Assembly (NCBI RefSeq): GCF_000739085.1 | Contig: NZ_CP009110.1 | Coordinates: forward strand, 6,138,001 to 6,202,000 | Length of the DNA stretch: 64,000 nt | Source of the DNA: Amycolatopsis methanolica 239 | GTDB taxonomy: Bacteria; Actinomycetota; Actinomycetes; Mycobacteriales; Pseudonocardiaceae | Direction of reading: 5' to 3' | Shown: positions 18,919-26,322 of the stretch, piece after piece | Layout: the number at the start of each line of letters is the position of its first letter | Numbering within the stretch: the stretch's first letter is position 1 | Made by a program: the position numbers and the translations under genes | Notes under the pieces: generated by a model | Told to the model about the DNA's origin: nothing | The model's database searches: none | What the model saw: only the letters and a program-made list of their open reading frames with translations

Positions 18919-19896
18919 CTCGGCGGCGATGTCGCGGTTGAGCTCACCGGGGTCGACGACGGCGACGGGTTCGGCGGTCACCGACGGCGCGGCCTGCACC
19001 CTGGTCGCGCCGTCGGTGCGGGGCAGCGTGAACTTGACCGAGCAGGAGACGTCGGCGGCGGTGTCCAGCGGGAGGACGACCTCCCGTTCGCAGGTGCGGG
19101 TGCCGAGGGCGTCGGAGGTGACGGCCGAAGTGAGGTTGACGCGCGCCGCGGCCCCGGGAGCCGCGCCGAGCAGGCGGTTGTCGACGCGGACCCTGTCCGT
19201 GCAGGCGCCGTTGGCCGTGCAGCTGAGTTCGTGGTCGGTGACCCGGGCGGCGACGACCGGTCCGGCGATGAGGGGCTGCCCGAGTTCGGCCACCGCTTCG
19301 TCGAGCCGTTCGCGCAGGCCAGGCAGGTGCACGTCACCGAGAGCGATCTCGTGCGGCCCGAACTGGCCTGCGACGGGGCCGAGAAAAGCGGGCGGGAAGC
19401 TGAGCACGCGGTGCGGCGAGGTGGCGGTGACCCGGAGACCGCCCAGGTCGAAGGCCCCACCCGCCTCGACGGGCAGCACGCCCACCGGCAAAGCTGCCCG
19501 CAGCGCGGCGGCCACCACCTGGGGCGCCATGAGCCGCCCCGGGTCGAACGGCACCCCGCGGTCCGCCCTGGTCCACTGGGAGCCGAACCGCTCGGCGCGG
19601 GGCGCGGACATGCCCTGCCGCTGCCAGTAGGCCGGGGACGCGCGAACGTAGAGCGAGCCCCCGACGCGGAGGGCCCGGACGGTGTCGTGTTGCGTCGGAA
19701 CCTGCCCCTCGACGAGCCCGCCCTTGGTGACGGTCAAGATCGCACCAGGTACCCGATACGCGACGGCGGTCTCCCCGGCGAGGGCGGCGAGAGCCTCGTC
19801 GACGGCGAAGCGGGAATCCGGCGAGGCGGGCCGCTGCGGAGCCTCACAGGCGACGAGCAGGACGAGGACGAGCACCGCGAGACCGCGCAGGCGCAT
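18907..19896 (-). CDS. Hypothetical secreted lipoprotein
   Basis: A 329-residue protein with a lipobox-type signal (GLAVLVLVLLVAC, Cys about 16), so it should be anchored in the membrane's outer leaflet. The mature part contains GETAVAYRVPGAILTVTKGG and HDTVRALRVGGSLYVRA, resembling the beta-rich fold of LppX/LprG-type lipoproteins, and four further cysteines (CTANGAC, CERE, SCSV) that could form disulphides. No enzymatic motif is recognised. Start ATG 19896. Confidence 0.7.
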   Translation of the reverse strand: MRLRGLAVLVLVLLVACEAPQRPASPDSRFAVDEALAALAGETAVAYRVPGAILTVTKGGLVEGQVPTQHDTVRALRVGGSLYVRASPAYWQRQGMSAPRAERFGSQWTRADRGVPFDPGRLMAPQVVAAALRAALPVGVLPVEAGGAFDLGGLRVTATSPHRVLSFPPAFLGPVAGQFGPHEIALGDVHLPGLRERLDEAVAELGQPLIAGPVVAARVTDHELSCTANGACTDRVRVDNRLLGAAPGAAARVNLTSAVTSDALGTRTCEREVVLPLDTAADVSCSVKFTLPRTDGATRVQAAPSVTAEPVAVVDPGELNRDIAAELGP

Positions 19897-20417
19897 CCGG
19901 ACCCCTCGCTCACCGCTGGAACGGCCAGTTCGTGAATGAGACGAACTTTCAGGTTCCGGAGTTCCTAGCCGGTCAAGGTGTCATCCGATCGGTTTACGCA
20001 CGCCCGCAAACGCAAGCCGGCAACGCAACAGGATCGACCAAACACCGCCCGCGGGGCGGGCTCTTCGCCGTGTCTGACGGCGGGTTTAAAGATCAAGCGA
20101 TGTCCTCGCCGGACGGGCAGGCTCCGGGATGACCAGGGGAATCGTTGTCCCCTCGCGTTGGCGAGGTGGTCGCCGGGTGGTCATCCAGCTTGGTTGCGTT
20201 GAGTCTCGGTTGCGACCCCAGGTAACCCTTGTGGTTCCGGCCGATTACACTGAACAGGTTGTCTCGGCGAGGCGGGCTCCATGCTGCACCCGGTGCCCGA
20301 CGTGATCGACGCGGCGGCTTGAGGTCCGCTGCTCGAGCATGTCCGTGGAACTCGCCGCCGATGCGACTACCCGCCATCTGCGCCGCCACGCAAAATTGTT
20401 TGAAGGAGTGCTACACC
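19897..20417 (+). other. 520-bp gene-free leader region before rplY
   Basis: No convincing gene is seen: the short frames here lack ribosome sites and use un-actinobacterial codons. A small GC hairpin (CCGCCC/GGGCGG, 20045-20059) and a TACACT -10-like box (20246-20251) are present, the latter about 165 bp before rplY. The rplY ribosome site GAAGGAG is at 20402-20408. The long leader may carry the rplY-pth promoter. Confidence 0.45.
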
Positions 20418-21020
20418 GTGTCCGAGGTACGTCTGTCCGCCGAGCCCCGCACCGAGTTCGGCAAGGGCGCCGCGCGCCGCACCCGTCGCGCCGGCAAGGT
20501 TCCCGCCGTGCTGTACGGCCACGGTACCGACCCCCGCCACCTGGCCCTGCCCGCTCTGGAGTTCGCCCGCGTCATCCGTGAGAACGGCAGCAACGCGGTC
20601 CTCACCCTCAGCCTCAACGGCGACACCGAGCTGGCCCTGACCAAGACGGTCACCGTGCACCCGATCAAGAACTACATCGAGCACGTCGACCTGCTGGTCG
20701 TCCAGCGCGGCGAGAAGGTCACCGTGGACGTCCCGGTCGTGCTGACCGGCGAGCCGGCCCCTGGCACCCTGCAGGTGCAGGAGATCGACACCCTGTCAAT
20801 CGAGGTCGAGGCGCTGCACATCCCGGAGCAGTTCGAGGTGTCCATCGAGGGCGCCGAGGCCGGCACCCAGATCCTCGCCTCGCAGGTCACCCTGCCGGCG
20901 GGCGCCGTCCTGCTGACGGACCCGGAGAGCCTGGTCGTCGCCGTGAACGAGGCGCAGGCCACCTCCGCGGAGCCCGCCGAGGAGACCGACGAGGAGCCGG
21001 CCGAGAGCGCCGCCGAGTAA
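20418..21020 (+). CDS. rplY: 50S ribosomal protein L25 (general stress protein Ctc form)
   Basis: A 200-residue L25/TL5/Ctc protein: an N-terminal 5S-rRNA-binding domain ([20 protein letters not shown], then [15 protein letters not shown]) plus the C-terminal beta-barrel domain of the Ctc form, ending in an acidic tail ([13 protein letters not shown]). It binds 5S rRNA in the large subunit. GTG 20418 follows GAAGGAG. The pth start codon comes directly after its stop, so the two are one operon, as in other actinobacteria. Confidence 0.95.
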   Translation: MSEVRLSAEPRTEFGKGAARRTRRAGKVPAVLYGHGTDPRHLALPALEFARVIRENGSNAVLTLSLNGDTELALTKTVTVHPIKNYIEHVDLLVVQRGEKVTVDVPVVLTGEPAPGTLQVQEIDTLSIEVEALHIPEQFEVSIEGAEAGTQILASQVTLPAGAVLLTDPESLVVAVNEAQATSAEPAEETDEEPAESAAE

Positions 21021-21614
21021 GTGAGTTCGGACGTTCCCGGGGCCGGCGAGCTGGTTCTGCTCGTCGGCCTCGGCAATCCCGGCCCGCGTTACGCCGGCAA
21101 CCGGCACAACGTGGGTTTCATGGTGCTCGACGAGCTCGCCGCCCGCGTCGGCGGCAAGTTCAAGACCCACAAGTCCGGCGGCGAGGTCCTGGAAGGGCGT
21201 CTCGCCGGGCGTCGCGTCGTGCTGGTCAAGCCGCGGTCGTTCATGAACGTCTCCGGCGGACCGGTCGCGGGCGCGGCCAAGTTCTACAAGGTCGACCCGA
21301 GCGGCGTCGTCGTCGTGCACGACGAGCTGGACGTGCCGTTCGGCGGGCTGAAGCTCAAGCTCGGCGGCGGCGAAGGCGGCCACAACGGGCTGCGGTCCAT
21401 CAGCAAGTCCCTCGGCACGCGTGACTACTACCGCGTGCGGTTCGGCATCGGGCGTCCCCCTGGCCGGATGGACCCCGCCGATTTCGTGCTCAAGGACTTC
21501 TCCACGGTCGAGCGCAAGGAGCTCCCGCTGGAGCTGGACCGGTGCGCGGACGCTGTCGAAGCGCTGATCGGCAAAGGGCTGACAGCGGCCCAGAACGACT
21601 TCCACGCTGGGTGA
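21021..21614 (+). CDS. pth: Peptidyl-tRNA hydrolase
   Basis: A 197-residue Pth enzyme that frees tRNA from peptides dropped by ribosomes. The catalytic region [13 protein letters not shown] contains the active-site His, and [20 protein letters not shown] followed by GHNGLRSI is the second conserved block. GTG 21021 abuts the rplY stop codon. Essential in most bacteria; intact here. Confidence 0.95.
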   Translation: MSSDVPGAGELVLLVGLGNPGPRYAGNRHNVGFMVLDELAARVGGKFKTHKSGGEVLEGRLAGRRVVLVKPRSFMNVSGGPVAGAAKFYKVDPSGVVVVHDELDVPFGGLKLKLGGGEGGHNGLRSISKSLGTRDYYRVRFGIGRPPGRMDPADFVLKDFSTVERKELPLELDRCADAVEALIGKGLTAAQNDFHAG

Positions 21615-21701
21615 GCATCGGTCACCCACAGGTGTTCCTCTCGCCGCTCCATGGAGTTCCAGGGGCACCAATGCTCTTCCGGAGGTTTGATCCGGCGGCT
21701 A

Positions 21702-21729
21702 GGACGGGATTAGGGAAGTTGTCCCGTCC
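21702..21729 (+). promoter_or_regulatory. Inverted repeat before the DivIVA-like gene
   Basis: GGACGGGA (21702-21709) and TCCCGTCC (21722-21729) are perfect 8-bp arms with a 12-base spacer, 22 bp before the downstream start codon. It could be a protein-binding site or an mRNA hairpin. No T-run follows. Confidence 0.35.
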
Positions 21730-21751
21730 ACGCTGAACTGGAGCACTCCAC

Positions 21752-22111
21752 ATGTCCCTTTCCGCCGAAGACGTTTATCGAGTCGAGTTCGGTAACGCCC
21801 CCATCGGCCGGCGCGGGTACGCCAAGCACGAGGTCGACGAGTTCGTCGAGCGCATCGCCAGGACCCTGGTCGGCGAGGACGACCTGACGGCCGCCGAGGT
21901 GCACCACGTCCTGTTCAGCAAGCCCCTGCTCGGCAAGCGGGGCTACGACGAACGCGAGGTCGACGAGTTCCTCGACCGGGTCGAAGACGAGTTCGCCCGC
22001 CGCGGCGGCCGCCCCTACCCGGTGCCCGAGGCCCGGACGGTCACGCAGGCGACCGCGCCGCGCGCCGAAGGCGACCCAGCCGAAATCCCGAAGGTAACCC
22101 TCACGGAGTAA
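21752..22111 (+). CDS. Small protein with two tandem DivIVA-type N-terminal motifs
   Basis: A 119-residue soluble protein. Two copies of the DivIVA start motif are visible: [20 protein letters not shown] with [10 protein letters not shown] (residues about 4-37) and [20 protein letters not shown] with [10 protein letters not shown] (about 46-78). In DivIVA/Wag31 this motif, once per protein, binds curved membrane and is followed by a long coiled coil; here the coiled coil is missing and the motif is doubled. It may be a partner or antagonist of Wag31 in polar growth; that is inference. Tail (about 35 residues) looks disordered. Confidence 0.75.
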   Translation: MSLSAEDVYRVEFGNAPIGRRGYAKHEVDEFVERIARTLVGEDDLTAAEVHHVLFSKPLLGKRGYDEREVDEFLDRVEDEFARRGGRPYPVPEARTVTQATAPRAEGDPAEIPKVTLTE

Positions 22112-22141
22112 GCACCCGCCCCGCCGAACTCGCCCCACAAC

Positions 22142-22370
22142 CGCAGAACTCACCCCCCTGGAACGTGGGACTCGCGCACCCCCGCGAGTCCCACGCTCCG
22201 CGCCCGCGAGTTCTGCCCGCGGCGCGGCGAGTTCTCCCATCGGCCGGGCGAGTTCCGCGGCACAAGCGCGAGTCCCACCGTCGCCAACGCGAGTCCCACG
22301 CCCAGCACCGCGAGTCCCACGCCCAGCACCGCGAGTTCTGCGCTCACCGGGGTGAGTCCCACGCTCTCGG
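22142..22370. repeat. Cluster of GCGAGTCCCACG / GCGAGTTCTGC repeat modules
   Basis: The gap between the convergent DivIVA-like and FAAL genes is built from about ten copies of two related short modules, GCGAGTCCCACG and GCGAGTTCTGC, spaced 15-25 bp apart. Two are inverted: CGTGGGACTCGCG (22164-22176) faces its complement (22183-22195), nested inside GCAGAACTC and GAGTTCTGC. The same module forms the hairpin at 1236-1270. Two consecutive units share the tail CCCAGCACC exactly, showing local duplication. Confidence 0.8.
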
Positions 22371-22372
22371 GG

Positions 22373-24061
22373 TCAGGAGGCCGCGTTCTTCGCGATCGCG
22401 TCGGCGTACTGGACCGCCGTCGCGGCACGTTTGACCTTGCCGGACGGCGTTTTGGGCAGGCTGCCGGCCGGCAGGACGACCACCGCGTACGGCCGGGCGT
22501 CCACCGCGTCCCGCACCCGGGCCGCGACTTCCTTCTGCAGCCGCCGCTCGGCCTCGGCGTCGCCGGCCAGCTTGGACTCCAGCACCACCGCGAACCGCTC
22601 TCGCCGGGTCCCCGCGTCGATCCGCACGGCCACCGCGTTGCCGGCCCGCACCCCCTCCACGGAGGTCGCGGCGCGCTCGATGTCCGTCGGGTAGATGTTG
22701 CGGCCGCCCATGATGATGACGTCCTTGCGGCGCCCGCAGATCACGATCTGGCCGTCGACCAGGTAGCCGAGGTCGCCGGTCGCGAGCCAGCCCTCGTCGT
22801 CCTGCGTCGGCTTCGGGCCCTCCATCGTGAGGTAACCGGGCGTCACGGCCGGGCCGGTCAGCTGGATCTCCCCGACCTCGCGGTCGCCGAGCACCTTGCC
22901 GGAGTCGTCGACGATCCGCGCCTCCAGCCCGTCCAGCGGGCGGCCCAGCACCGCGAACGAGCGGACCTCCTCGGTCCCGCGCCGGGGGTCGCCGTCGGGC
23001 ACCGGCACCGCGCGGTTGTCCGCCTCGAGCGCGTCGGTCTCGATGACGTCCAGCGTCAGGCCGGTGAACAGCGGCGCGAACGACACCGCGAGCGTCGCCT
23101 CTGCCATGCCGTACGCCGGGAACACGCACTCCGCGGGCATCTTGAACCGGGCGCCGCCGTCGACGAACGCCTGCACGGCCGACTCGTCGATCGGCTCGGC
23201 GCCGTTCAGCGCGATCCGCAGCGTGGACAGGTCGTAAGCGTTTTCGTCCTCCACCCGCTGCAACCGCTTGCCGACGATGGCGTAGGCGAAGTTGGGGGCC
23301 GCGGTGGTGGTGGCGCGGTACTTGCTGATCAGCTCGGGCCAGATCAGCGGCCCGGTGAGGAACTCGGCCGGCGTGATCTTGATCAGCTCCACGCCGAACG
23401 TCATCGGCACGGTCAGGAACCCGACCATGCCCATGTCGTGGAAGGTGGGCAGCCAGGACACCATGATGTCCTTCGCGAAGTCGAACTCCGCCCGCTCCAC
23501 CATGGCCTTGACGTTGGTGTAGAGGTTGCCGTGGGTGATCCGCACGGCCTTCGGGTCGGCGGTCGAGCCGCTGGTGAGCTGCAGCAGCGCCAGGTCGTCC
23601 TCGCCGCGCGCCACCGGCTCGGCGATCGGCTCGCCGTCGAACAGGTCGGTGATCATCCGGAACCCGATGTTGTGCTCGGTGAGCACCGGCGCGAGCGCGT
23701 CGAACGGCTCGCCGAGCACAACCAGCTTCGCGTCGATCATGCCCAGCACCTTGACGGTGTCCTCGGCCCACAGCGCGAGGTCGGTGCGCGGGGTGGGCTG
23801 GTGCAGCATCGTCACGCTGCCCCCGGCGAGCCACACCGCCTGCACCGTCGGCGCGATCAAGGCAGGTGCCCCGGCCAGGACGGCGACGGCACTGCCCGGC
23901 TCCAGCCCGCCGGCGACGAGCGCGCCTGCCATCCGCCGCGCCTGCTCGTGGACCTCGGCCCAGGTCCGGCGGACCGGCTCCTTCGGCTCCCCGGTGACCA
24001 TGCCACGCAACTGACCACCCTCCGCAGCGGTGCGGACGAGCGTCTCCACGAACCGACTCAT
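22373..24061 (-). CDS. Fatty-acyl-AMP ligase / acyl-CoA synthetase (Pks16-like)
   Basis: A 562-residue adenylate-forming enzyme. Motifs: ATP loop LTSGSTADPKAVRITHG, YGMAEATLAVSF, the GWLATGDLGYL hinge region and the catalytic-lysine end SLPKTPSGKVKRA. Sequence and position (convergent with pth) match mycobacterial Rv1013/pks16, a FAAL-like enzyme of unknown substrate. Enzymes of this group make acyl-adenylates from fatty acids for transfer to carrier proteins or CoA. Start ATG 24061 (MSRFVETLV); upstream in-frame codons look non-coding. Confidence 0.88.
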   Translation of the reverse strand: MSRFVETLVRTAAEGGQLRGMVTGEPKEPVRRTWAEVHEQARRMAGALVAGGLEPGSAVAVLAGAPALIAPTVQAVWLAGGSVTMLHQPTPRTDLALWAEDTVKVLGMIDAKLVVLGEPFDALAPVLTEHNIGFRMITDLFDGEPIAEPVARGEDDLALLQLTSGSTADPKAVRITHGNLYTNVKAMVERAEFDFAKDIMVSWLPTFHDMGMVGFLTVPMTFGVELIKITPAEFLTGPLIWPELISKYRATTTAAPNFAYAIVGKRLQRVEDENAYDLSTLRIALNGAEPIDESAVQAFVDGGARFKMPAECVFPAYGMAEATLAVSFAPLFTGLTLDVIETDALEADNRAVPVPDGDPRRGTEEVRSFAVLGRPLDGLEARIVDDSGKVLGDREVGEIQLTGPAVTPGYLTMEGPKPTQDDEGWLATGDLGYLVDGQIVICGRRKDVIIMGGRNIYPTDIERAATSVEGVRAGNAVAVRIDAGTRRERFAVVLESKLAGDAEAERRLQKEVAARVRDAVDARPYAVVVLPAGSLPKTPSGKVKRAATAVQYADAIAKNAAS

Positions 24062-24171
24062 GGCGCTCACCTTATCCGGCGACGAAGTTCCCCGGATCGT
24101 CCCGGCGGCGGTGTCGAAACCCGCCCCCGGGCTCCGACCTCCTGGTAAGACAGCCCTTTGAGGAGGCACCC

Positions 24172-24540
24172 GTGAAGTACTTGCTGATCATGCACATGAA
24201 CCCCACCGTGTGGGAGTCGCTGACGGAGGAGGAGCGCAACGCGATCATGAGCGGGCACGGACCGTTCATGGACGCCATCCGCGAGTCCGGCGAGTTCATC
24301 GGCACGACCGCGCTGGCCGACCCGTCGAACAGCGCGGTCGTGCGGGTGCGGGACGGCGCGCCCGTGGTGACCGACGGCCCGTACCTGGAGGCGAAGGAGT
24401 ACCTCGGCGGCTACTACCTGGTGGACGTCGAAAGCCGGGAACGCGCTTTGGAACTGGCCGCGATGATCCCGGACGCGAAGGTCGACGGCCTCGGCATCGA
24501 GGTCCGGCCGGTCATGTTCTCGGCCGGCACCGAGATGTGA
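24172..24540 (+). CDS. YCII-domain (DGPF) protein
   Basis: A 122-residue dimeric alpha-beta barrel protein of the YCII/DGPF family: MKYLLIMHMNPTVWESLTEE at the start, the name-giving VVTDGPYLEAKEYLGGYYLVDV in the middle. Members often accompany ECF41-type sigma factors; none is adjacent, but a wrecked ECF41 remnant lies at 61.3-61.6 kb. GTG 24172 with GAGGAGG before it. Catalytic role unproven. Confidence 0.85.
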   Translation: MKYLLIMHMNPTVWESLTEEERNAIMSGHGPFMDAIRESGEFIGTTALADPSNSAVVRVRDGAPVVTDGPYLEAKEYLGGYYLVDVESRERALELAAMIPDAKVDGLGIEVRPVMFSAGTEM

Positions 24541-24580
24541 GATCCGGTGCCGGGCGGGGCCGCCCGCCCGGCACCGGCGG

Positions 24581-25210
24581 TCACACCGCGCGCGATCCGG
24601 CCGAGGCCATGCCCAGCCACGTGTGCGGGTTGCCCTGCCAGCACCAGCCGAGCTTCGGCGCCCGCTTGCTGATCCAGATCGCCGGCACGCGCCGGTCGCC
24701 GCAGCGCGAACCACCCAGCGAGAAGCACTTGTTCTTGACCAGCACCTCCGGGAAGTGCGTGATCAGGGCGATGCCCTCCTCGATCGTGAGCAGGGTGCGG
24801 CCGCGGCCCGCGATCACCTCCATCGCGTCGTTCGGGACGGCGCCGCGGAACTCCTCGCCGCGCTCGACGTCGAGCAGCAGGTAGGCCGCCGGCGCGGGCA
24901 GGTCCACCGTGGACACGAACCGGTCGAGCGATCCGGGTTCGAAGGAGTGGTCGACGAACCCGGGCAGCTTCCCGCGATACAGCGTGGTGCGCGGCATCGT
25001 CTCCTCGATCGACGCGACCTTCCGGGTCACGACCAGCAGGAACGGGACGGCTCCCGCCTCCGGGTCGAGGTCGCCGGCCCGGGCCGCGGCCCGCAGCGGC
25101 TCGACCAGGGCGCGGAAGCCGTCCTCGTCGAGCCCGGCGAGCGCCGGGTAGCCGCGATCCACCAGGTTGGCGACCTGGCGGTCGAATTCGGCTGACACGT
25201 CGGACGTCAA
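24581..25210 (-). CDS. DUF5701 family protein
   Basis: A 209-residue protein resembling the actinobacterial DUF5701 family (EFDRQVANLVDRGYPALAGL; RFVSTVDLPAPAAYLLLDVERG; CWQGNPHTWLGMASAGSR). No catalytic motif is known. TTG 25210 is chosen as start because a GGAGG site sits seven bases upstream; the longer frame reaches into the divergent promoter. It is transcribed away from a TetR gene with a TTAC-N7-GTAA dyad between them, so it is a likely TetR target. Confidence 0.72.
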   Translation of the reverse strand: MTSDVSAEFDRQVANLVDRGYPALAGLDEDGFRALVEPLRAAARAGDLDPEAGAVPFLLVVTRKVASIEETMPRTTLYRGKLPGFVDHSFEPGSLDRFVSTVDLPAPAAYLLLDVERGEEFRGAVPNDAMEVIAGRGRTLLTIEEGIALITHFPEVLVKNKCFSLGGSRCGDRRVPAIWISKRAPKLGWCWQGNPHTWLGMASAGSRAV

Positions 25211-25279
25211 GTCCGCACCTCCTTGATCGTGGCGGGGGAGCACGGTGGGGTCTGGCACGAGCACTGCACAGCCACAAAC

Positions 25280-25294
25280 TTACAACGAACGTAA
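25280..25294. promoter_or_regulatory. TetR operator candidate (TTAC-N7-GTAA)
   Basis: TTACAACGAACGTAA lies in the 144-bp divergent region between DUF5701 and TetR genes. Four-base arms are short, but the position and AT-rich flanks (AAATTTAT follows) fit a shared promoter-operator. Confidence 0.4.
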
Positions 25295-25354
25295 ATTTAT
25301 CCTGGACGCAGGCTGGCTGTCAACATAAAAGTAGGACGGGAGTAAGATTCGCTC

Positions 25355-25984
25355 ATGACCGTCACCGGCCTCCGCGAAGCCAAGAAGCAAGAGACGCGGC
25401 AGTTGATCTCCGACCAGGCGACCCGGCTGTTCATGGCGAAGGGTTTCGAGCAGACGACGATCGCCGAGATCGCGGAGGCGGCGCGGGTCGCCAAGAAGAC
25501 CGTGACCAACTACTTCCCGCGCAAGGAGGACCTGGCCTTCGACCACCAGGACCAGTTCGTCGGGAGCCTGGCCCGCACGGTCGCGGCCCGCGAGCCGGGT
25601 GAGTCGGCGCTGTCCGCGCTGCGCCGGGACTTCCTGGACGCGGTCGAGCGGCAGGACCCGGTGGCGGGGTTCGCCGGCCCGGAGTTCAGCCGGATGATCG
25701 CGGACAGCCCGACACTGTCGGTGTGCCTGCGCGGCCTGCACGACCAGCGCGAGGAGGCACTGGCCGCCGCCCTCGCCGATGCGACCGACGCCGAGCCCGG
25801 CGACATCACCCCCCGCGCGGCGGCGGTGGTTCTCGGTGGGGTGCACCGGGTGTTGTTCGCGCGCATCCAGGAGCTGACGCTGGCCGGCCGGGGCACCCCG
25901 GAGATCGCCGCCGTGATCGGACCGGAGGCCGAGCAGGCGTTCGCCCTGCTGGAACCCTCACTCGGCGAGTACGCCCGCGCCTGA
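25355..25984 (+). CDS. TetR-family transcriptional regulator
   Basis: A 209-residue regulator with a textbook TetR helix-turn-helix (residues about 12-60: ATRLFMAKGFEQTTIAEIAE, then ARVAKKTVTNYFPRKEDL). The C-terminal domain is of the mycobacterial MftR/acyl-group type (GPEFSRMIADSPTLSVCLRG). Start ATG 25355 follows GGGAGTAAG. Divergent from the DUF5701 gene, which it may repress. Downstream lies the 21-bp repeat array. Confidence 0.85.
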   Translation: MTVTGLREAKKQETRQLISDQATRLFMAKGFEQTTIAEIAEAARVAKKTVTNYFPRKEDLAFDHQDQFVGSLARTVAAREPGESALSALRRDFLDAVERQDPVAGFAGPEFSRMIADSPTLSVCLRGLHDQREEALAAALADATDAEPGDITPRAAAVVLGGVHRVLFARIQELTLAGRGTPEIAAVIGPEAEQAFALLEPSLGEYARA

Positions 25985-26079
25985 CCCCGGCCGCCGCCCG
26001 GCGGGCAACGCAACCACGGCACCGCGGCGCGCAAGGTGGGGCGGCAAGGCAGCCACGCGCTCCCGCGCGCCCCCGCAAC

Positions 26080-26246
26080 GGCCAACGCGCCACTCGCAAC
26101 GGCAACAGGGTGCCCGGGCCGGCAAACACGCCACCCGCAATGGCCAACACGGTGCCCACAACGGCAAACACGGCGCCGGGGGTGGCGAACACGGTGCCCA
26201 CAGGGACCAACACGGTGGCTGAGGTGGCAAGAACGGTGCCTGCCGG
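26080..26246. repeat. 21-bp tandem repeat array, about eight degenerate units
   Basis: Units begin at 26080, 26101, 26121, 26142, 26163, 26184, 26205 and 26226; a core unit is GGCAAACACGGTGCCCACA plus two bases. One unit is 20 bp, the others 21. Because 21 is a multiple of three, both strands read as seven-residue protein repeats, but there is no ribosome site or sensible start for either, so it is taken as an intergenic minisatellite between the TetR and ABC-F genes. The rest of 25985-26322 shows no gene. Confidence 0.8.
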
Positions 26247-26322
26247 GGCAACTCGCCAGCGGCGGCGGCCAACGGGCGCGCGGAGTAGCTCACAACGCAC
26301 CCCCAGCAGTCGGCGCGGCGGA

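Noticed and set aside
19932..20202. Short ORFs in the leader of rplY
   Set aside because: No ribosome sites and atypical codon use; the region behaves like an untranslated leader or promoter.
26080..26246. CRISPR array
   Set aside because: The 21-bp units are head to tail without unique spacers, and there are no cas genes.
25806..26300. Repetitive protein gene on the minus strand over the 21-bp array
   Set aside because: It overlaps the TetR gene antisense, has no ribosome site, and its repeats are explained by the DNA unit length.
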